From Hoplostethus atlanticus (Eukaryota > Chordata > Actinopteri > Trachichthyiformes > Trachichthyidae), in contig JAXDDX010000185.1 of assembly GCA_034670405.1 (NCBI GenBank), positions 248,001 through 312,000 of the forward strand: a DNA stretch of 64,000 nucleotides, in the 5' to 3' direction. Under the pieces are notes generated by a model, which ran no database searches, had not been told where the DNA came from, and saw only the letters and a program-made list of their open reading frames with translations. The translations under genes were made by a program, and so were the position numbers. Below, piece after piece: positions 63,401 through 64,000 of the stretch (position 1 is its first letter; each line of letters opens with the position of its first letter).

Positions 63401-64000
63401 ATCCTAAAGGTTTTCAACATCATCCTAACTGCAGGTGTTTTCCCAGACATTTGGAACCGAGGACTGATCACACCAATCTACAAAAATGGCGACAAATTTG
63501 ACCCAAATAATTATAGAGGAATCTGTGTGAACAGTAACCTGGGAAAACTATTCTGCAGCATTATAAATAGCAGACTCATGCATTTCATTGATGAACACAA
63601 CATCCTGAGTAAAAGTCAGATTGGATTTCTCCCAAATTATCGCACATCTGACCACATCATAAACAAATGAACCAAAACAAAGGCAAACTTTTTGCATGTT
63701 TTGTAGATTTAAAAAAAGCATTCGACTCAATTTGGCATAACGGACTTTTCTATAAACTAATTGAAATTGGTGTTGGGGGGAAAACATACGCTATAATAAA
63801 ATCATTGTACACAAATAACAAATGTACAGTTAAAATTGGCAACAACCAAACAGATTTATTTTCTCAGGAACGTGGCGTGAAACAGGGCTGCAATCTGTCC
63901 CCCACCCTATTCAACATCTACATTAATGAATTGGCTCAAACACTAGAACAATCTACAGCACCTGGTATCACTCTACATGACACGGAGATCAAGTGTCTGC
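60413..64000 (+). pseudogene. LINE ORF2 (APE endonuclease + reverse transcriptase), broken, runs off window
   Basis: ATG at 60413 (MNQIKLFSIACWNVQGL), a frameshift at about 60465, then KNPEFLKEINDIDIVVLQET and WC. After an inserted element (60693-62172): TCPTYIPPSESPYFNEECFS, VLICGDLNARTA, STVDYFISDFNLVSL, LSDHSKI. RT: LEKINNLKPRKACGADTILN, ITPIYKNGDKFDPNNYRGIC, FVDLKKAFDSIWHNGL and GVKQGCNLSPTLFNIYINEL. Several stops and frameshifts between 62690 and 63250 and at 63668. The clade is uncertain. The 3' part lies beyond the window. Confidence 0.88.
60693..62172. mobile_element. Harbinger-like non-autonomous element inside LINE ORF2
   Basis: Inverted ends gggcgttttcacacctgaaa and (RC) gggtgctttcacacctacct, with subterminal inverted gtccggaccaaggtccg words. 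TTA on both sides (60690-60692, 62173-62175), the 3-bp target of PIF/Harbinger. 1480 bp with no transposase. Removing it and one TTA restores the endonuclease frame (THSIEL|IKTGEFYIWLK). The middle (about 61225-61700) is a distinct GC-rich segment, possibly a nested repeat. Confidence 0.8.

Overview
The window is a stretch of a teleost fish chromosome. It holds two spliced protein-coding genes with GT-AG introns in a landscape dense with transposable elements. The teleost call rests on the repeat families: L2-type LINE 3' ends with the 'gtcgctttggataaaagcgtctgc' tail, tRNA-headed SINEs, and PIF/Harbinger, hAT, piggyBac and Tc1 relics. Nothing prokaryotic (operons, Shine-Dalgarno sites, CRISPR) is present. 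The species cannot be named from sequence alone.

Gene 1 is bcl2l12 (Bcl-2-like 12) on the minus strand, from the stop codon at 289 to the ATG at 22810. Seven coding exons join in phase into a 372-codon reading frame. A probable non-coding first exon and CpG-rich promoter lie near 34.6-34.9 kb. Its second intron (about 9.5 kb) carries hAT, LINE, LTR-like and minisatellite-bearing repeats. Gene 2 is nosip (nitric oxide synthase interacting protein, an E3 ubiquitin ligase) on the plus strand. Nine coding exons between 46277 and 52339 join in phase into 308 codons, with a putative 5'UTR exon ending at 46136. The two genes are divergent and about 11 kb apart. Their human orthologues both lie in 19q13.33, so this is conserved microsynteny.

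Layout: 0.3-22.8 kb is bcl2l12 with its intronic repeats, including an L1 relic split by a hAT element at 4743-6099. 23.1-25.4 kb is a piggyBac-type element with a rearranged, deleted transposase. 25.5-28.6 and 36.5-38.9 kb are two minus-strand copies of one APE-type LINE. 30.0-31.4, 32.5-33.7 and 54.4-56.0 kb are PIF/Harbinger relics. 35.3-36.4 kb is a 1.07-kb insert flanked by 11-bp direct repeats and built from two pieces of the bcl2l12 5' region. 39-45.7 kb is intergenic with MITEs, simple repeats and an L1 RT relic. 53.7-54.4 kb is a GC-rich foldback palindrome with a 5-bp target duplication. 58.4-64.0 kb is a large LINE (ORF1 plus ORF2) whose endonuclease is interrupted by a 1480-bp element; removing that element restores the reading frame.

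The best candidates for something undescribed are the foldback palindrome, the rearranged bcl2l12 5' insert, the intron-bearing and duplicated piggyBac relic, and the minisatellite-carrying element present in three copies. Exon borders were worked out by eye from splice consensus and reading phase. Family identities come from remembered protein similarity; no database search was run.
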